From CAWANF01 sp963783355 (lineage in GTDB: Bacteria > Bacteroidota > Rhodothermia > Balneolales > DATFMH01), in contig CAWANF010000002.1 in the NCBI GenBank assembly GCA_963783355.1, positions 124,001-188,000 of the forward strand: DNA of 64,000 bases, read 5' to 3'. Shown here piece by piece: positions 60,888-64,000 of this stretch; position 1 is the first letter of the stretch; every line of letters starts with the position of its first letter. The notes beneath the pieces were generated by a model. The model was given only the letters and a program-made list of their open reading frames with translations, was not told the DNA's origin and made no database searches. Both the position numbers and the translations under genes were made by a program.

Positions 60888-63320
60888 ATGAAAAAGATCA
60901 TCATCACAGGAATGCTGTTTGCCGGATTGGCATTCGGCAATGCTTATGCTCAAAAAGTATCCTACGAAACACAACGTAACTATTATGAACCAGACGGAAT
61001 TCCAAGAGAGCATCCAATAGACATGATCAAAATGAGGATTAATGTCTCTTTTGCACCCAAAGAAGGTCTCGTAAACGGTATTGTTACCCATATTTTTAAA
61101 CCACTGCGCCCTTCTGTGGATTCGATTTATTTCGATGGTCCAGGTATTAAAATTAAAGAAGCCACATTAAACGGACAGCCTTTAGCATTTTCTACTTCTT
61201 CAACAGGAATAACGGTTTATCCCAAACCGGCATTACGCTGGGATGAAACGGACAGTATCCGATTTGTTTATGAAGCACATCCATGGCGCGGCTTGTTTTT
61301 TATCGGATGGAATGATCCGAAAGGTATCCGCAGAAAACAAATATGGTCGCAGGGACAAGGCAACGATAATCGCCGATGGATTCCCATGTACGAGAGTCAG
61401 AATGATAAGATGCTCACTGAAACCACCATTACTTTCGACAAGAATTACCAGGTTCTTTCAAACGGTAAATTAATTTCCGTAAAAGATAACAACGACGGGA
61501 CAAAAACCTGGCATTATACCCTTTCAGAACCACAGGCATCGTACCTGGTGATGCTTGGAATCGGGAAATACGGCATTAAAAATGAGGTTACAAAAGCCGG
61601 TGTTCCTCTGCATTTGTATTATTATCCTGATGAAGCCAACCGGGTGGAGCCGACTTACAAATATGCTGCACAAATGGTCGATTTTATTGCCAACGAAACG
61701 GGTATTCCTTATCCATGGAGTTCGTATTCTCAAATTCCTGTGGAAGATTTTCTTTACGGAGCCATGGAGAATACTACAGCGACCGTTTACGGAGATTTCT
61801 ATTATGTTGATAAGCGTGCTTTTCTGGACAAGAACTACATCAATGTAAATGCTCACGAACTTGCACACCAATGGTTTGGAGATGATATAACCGGACGCAA
61901 TCCGCAAAGTTCATGGTTACATGAAAGTTTTGCCACCTATTATGCCAAACTGTTCGAAAGCAGTGTTTATGGTGATGATTTTCATGAATGGGAACGCCGA
62001 AAAGAACAAAATGCAGCCCTTCATGCTTCTGAATATAATCAGCTACCTATTGTTCATACTCAAGCCGGCTCCGCACGTATTTATCAAAAAGGTTCGGCCG
62101 TTCTGGATATGATGGTTTATACGTTTGGAGAACCGGAATTTAAGCGGGTTATTCACTATTACTTAAAGAAATATGCTTATCAGAATGTAGAAACAAATGA
62201 CCTGTATCTGGCTTTCCAGGATGTTTTAGGATTAACGCCACACTGGTTCTTCGAAGAATGGCTGTATCGTGGCGGTGAACCCGAATATTCCGTTTCATAC
62301 CGGGATGTCCTTCCTGAAGGGTCAAAGAACAGGGAGACGATCATTCATGTCGAACAAACGCAGAAGCTTGACGAATTAACCGGTTTATTTAAAATGCCCA
62401 TCGTATTTGAAGTCCATTACTCCGATGGCTCTTTTGACTCGAAGAAGCAGTGGATTCAAAAACAATCCGAAGAAGTCATTATCCCCAATAATGAAAATAA
62501 AAAGATAGCTTATGTTTTATTCGATCCGGGAAGTTATATCCTGAAGAAAGTTCATTTTCAAAAATCTTTGAATGAACTTAAAGCACAAGCCATGAATTCC
62601 CGGCACATGATTGATCGTTATGATGCTGTTGTTGCCATGCGCTCCTACCCGGCAAGTATGAAACTTGATGATCTAATCAAATTGTACAATAAGGAGCCTT
62701 ATTTTGCCGTAAGGGCAGAAATTGCAGCGCAGCTGGCCATTTATTCCAGCAATATGGGCCATGCTTTCATGCTTAAAACGCTGCAAGACCGTAATCGAAA
62801 TGTGCGTTTGGCAACACTTCAAAATGTTACTAAAATCACCAGAAATGATCTGCCACATTTTGAAAAATTGTTGAGTGATTCCTCCTACACGATTGTCTAC
62901 ACAGCCTTATCAAAATTATCCGGGCAATACCCACAATACACATCCAAATACCTCAAAATAACGAAAGGAACCGTTGGTATAGGAAGGATGGTAGAAGTTA
63001 AATGGCTTGAAATCAGTGCCAAAAACGGGAACCGAAAATCGTTACAACAGCTTGTCGATTATGTGAGTAATACGTACGAATTTCGAACCCGCATCAACGC
63101 TATAAATGCCTTGCAGCGATTAAATTACCTTGATAATCGTTTGATCATGAATATGTTTGATGCCATGACAAGTCCAAATCACCGGTTAGCCGGACCTGTC
63201 AGAGAGGTATTTGAATACTTTTATAAACAGGACAAGTATAAAGAAATGATTCGGATGGTCTACCGAACCGCACCCTTAAAGGATTTTCAGCGGCAAATGC
63301 TCGATGGCTTAGTGATATAG
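60888..63320 (+). CDS. M1-family metallo-aminopeptidase with C-terminal helical repeats
   Basis: An 810-residue exported aminopeptidase. The ATG at 60888 starts a clean signal peptide (MKKIIITGMLFAGLAF, cleavage near AYAQ); the upstream TTG frame would add 45 non-family residues. Catalytic motifs: YGAMENTTATVY (GAMEN, substrate amino-group binding) and the zinc site HELAHQWFGDD with the downstream Glu in LHESFATYYAK. The C-terminal third (about 570-800) consists of helical HEAT-like repeats. It digests N-terminal residues of peptides in the periplasm or outside. Preceded by the tonB terminator, followed by a long hairpin. Confidence 0.9.
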   Translation: MKKIIITGMLFAGLAFGNAYAQKVSYETQRNYYEPDGIPREHPIDMIKMRINVSFAPKEGLVNGIVTHIFKPLRPSVDSIYFDGPGIKIKEATLNGQPLAFSTSSTGITVYPKPALRWDETDSIRFVYEAHPWRGLFFIGWNDPKGIRRKQIWSQGQGNDNRRWIPMYESQNDKMLTETTITFDKNYQVLSNGKLISVKDNNDGTKTWHYTLSEPQASYLVMLGIGKYGIKNEVTKAGVPLHLYYYPDEANRVEPTYKYAAQMVDFIANETGIPYPWSSYSQIPVEDFLYGAMENTTATVYGDFYYVDKRAFLDKNYINVNAHELAHQWFGDDITGRNPQSSWLHESFATYYAKLFESSVYGDDFHEWERRKEQNAALHASEYNQLPIVHTQAGSARIYQKGSAVLDMMVYTFGEPEFKRVIHYYLKKYAYQNVETNDLYLAFQDVLGLTPHWFFEEWLYRGGEPEYSVSYRDVLPEGSKNRETIIHVEQTQKLDELTGLFKMPIVFEVHYSDGSFDSKKQWIQKQSEEVIIPNNENKKIAYVLFDPGSYILKKVHFQKSLNELKAQAMNSRHMIDRYDAVVAMRSYPASMKLDDLIKLYNKEPYFAVRAEIAAQLAIYSSNMGHAFMLKTLQDRNRNVRLATLQNVTKITRNDLPHFEKLLSDSSYTIVYTALSKLSGQYPQYTSKYLKITKGTVGIGRMVEVKWLEISAKNGNRKSLQQLVDYVSNTYEFRTRINAINALQRLNYLDNRLIMNMFDAMTSPNHRLAGPVREVFEYFYKQDKYKEMIRMVYRTAPLKDFQRQMLDGLVI

Positions 63321-63330
63321 AGAGTTTAGA

Positions 63331-63371
63331 GAATATCCCGTTCCGTCCCAGAGAGACGGAACGGGATATTC
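63331..63371 (+). terminator. Long bidirectional terminator hairpin
   Basis: A perfect 17-bp inverted repeat: GAATATCCCGTTCCGTC (63331-63347) and GACGGAACGGGATATTC (63355-63371), loop of 7, then TTCTTTCTTT. It separates the convergent M1 peptidase and FadE-like genes. Confidence 0.88.
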
Positions 63372-63382
63372 TTCTTTCTTTA

Positions 63383-64000
63383 TTACACGGTTTGTTTTGA
63401 TTCTTTTCCGGGCTTACTCGGAAAATAAGGTTCTTTACCATCCAGGTACTCGGTAAGAGAAAAATGATCTACTTGTATGGCATCGTCACGTGCTTCTTCT
63501 GCACGGTTTATCAGATTGGCCTCATCTTTTGTAATAATTCCGGCTTCAACGGCTTTTTCAATCATAGTCATCGGCTTTCCTTTCGGCAATTTCTTGCTCT
63601 TGATAGCATGATTTATTCTCACCACAATCTGATCTGCTTCATAAGAAAGTTTGAAGGCATTTTCGATTCTGCCAACAGCTTCTTCTTCGTCTGCCGGAAC
63701 ATACAAACCATCAAATAAACGATCCCGTTGATCGCCCGGAACCTGCAGGCTGTGCGCTACTTTATGCCCTAACTTATCATTCGGCATTGTCCCAATAGGA
63801 TTTATACGCGACCATAAAGCGAGCGGGCCTTTAAAAAACCAGCCCATTAACGGCGGACTCAGATGCCTGAATATGCCGTCAAATGCTTCCTGCATTTGAG
63901 CCAAAGCATACTGCATGGACCAATGCAAGTAAATTTCGTCTTCTTTCCTTCTTCCTTCAGCTTCAAAACGGCGAAGGATAGCCGAAGCAATCAACATCCA
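63383..64000 (-). CDS. fadE: Acyl-CoA dehydrogenase C-terminal part (FadE/DUF1974 type), cut by the window edge
   Basis: The frame is open to the right edge (the codon before the in-frame ATG at 63997 is TGG), so this is the C-terminal 206 residues of a larger enzyme, not a 204-residue protein. It matches the DUF1974 end of FadE-type acyl-CoA dehydrogenases: LHWSMQYALAQMQEAFDGI and PIGTMPNDKLGHKVA, followed by DQRDRLFDGLYVP. It starts fatty-acid beta-oxidation by oxidising acyl-CoA. The catalytic flavin domain is outside the window. Confidence 0.85.
   Translation of the reverse strand, partial: WMLIASAILRRFEAEGRRKEDEIYLHWSMQYALAQMQEAFDGIFRHLSPPLMGWFFKGPLALWSRINPIGTMPNDKLGHKVAHSLQVPGDQRDRLFDGLYVPADEEEAVGRIENAFKLSYEADQIVVRINHAIKSKKLPKGKPMTMIEKAVEAGIITKDEANLINRAEEARDDAIQVDHFSLTEYLDGKEPYFPSKPGKESKQTV

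Noticed and set aside
1..64000. CRISPR arrays, tRNA, rRNA, insertion sequences
   Set aside because: No repeat-spacer pattern, cloverleaf sequence, rRNA-like stretch or transposase was found on reading both strands.

Overview
The window looks like an ordinary chromosomal stretch of a free-living, heterotrophic bacterium of the FCB group. A Balneolota/Rhodothermota-type organism fits best, but this is inference from gene content with no marker gene to prove it. The pointers are a C-terminal sorting domain of the NYPNPFNPVTTIHY type, a TonB/outer-membrane beta-barrel system, LytTR two-component genes, paired DUF1501/DUF1800 genes, a phytoene synthase and moderately AT-rich DNA. Shine-Dalgarno sites are patchy, and TTG or GTG starts appear in several genes. 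I see no rRNA, tRNA, CRISPR array, insertion sequence or phage gene.

Layout. 1-3.4 kb: a biotin-dependent, Na+-pumping methylmalonyl-CoA decarboxylase-type operon; its carboxyltransferase gene enters from the left edge. 3.8-7.6 kb: EttA, a small membrane protein and an exported TPR protein. 7.6-13.5 kb: a six-gene sugar operon (aldolase, Gfo/Idh oxidoreductase, PfkB kinase, lyxose-isomerase-like cupin, DUF4432 epimerase, DeoR repressor) behind a sigma70-like promoter flanked by TGTTCG/CGAACA palindromes. 13.7-22 kb: an orphan membrane histidine kinase, then a LytS/LytTR pair divergent from four exported proteins (DUF6515, Spy-like, outer-membrane beta-barrel, RGG-rich lipoprotein). 22-28.7 kb: DedA, a BaiN/HI0933 flavoprotein, 1-Cys peroxiredoxin, SDR, NYN-LOTUS protein and Uup. 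28.7-35.5 kb: esterase, a phosphoribosyltransferase/DUF892/hydrolase stress-type cassette, a HiPIP lipoprotein, a CDF zinc exporter, Smr, a THUMP-like methyltransferase and a 2Fe-2S protein.

35.5-43.3 kb: a large beta-propeller sensor kinase, a DUF2231 membrane protein, a TauE permease, a second DUF2231-like protein and a FetAB-type metal exporter. 43.6-48.7 kb: a cadherin-repeat adhesin with sorting signal, DinB, and two tandem paralogous lipoproteins of unknown function. 48.7-54 kb: DUF1501/DUF1800, an apparently catalytically dead esterase-fold protein and phytoene synthase. 54-64 kb: a LacI regulator overlapping purC, an HD phosphohydrolase, SufE, an e(P4)-type acid phosphatase, a CusF-SCO1 fusion, TonB, an M1 aminopeptidase and the C-terminal part of an FadE-like acyl-CoA dehydrogenase leaving at the right edge.

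The most promising candidates for something undescribed are the LytTR-linked exported set at 15.2-22 kb, where a direct repeat of LytTR geometry precedes the kinase; the sugar operon of unassigned substrate with its operators; the tandem lipoprotein pair at 47.1-48.7 kb; and the esterase-fold protein that has lost its nucleophile.
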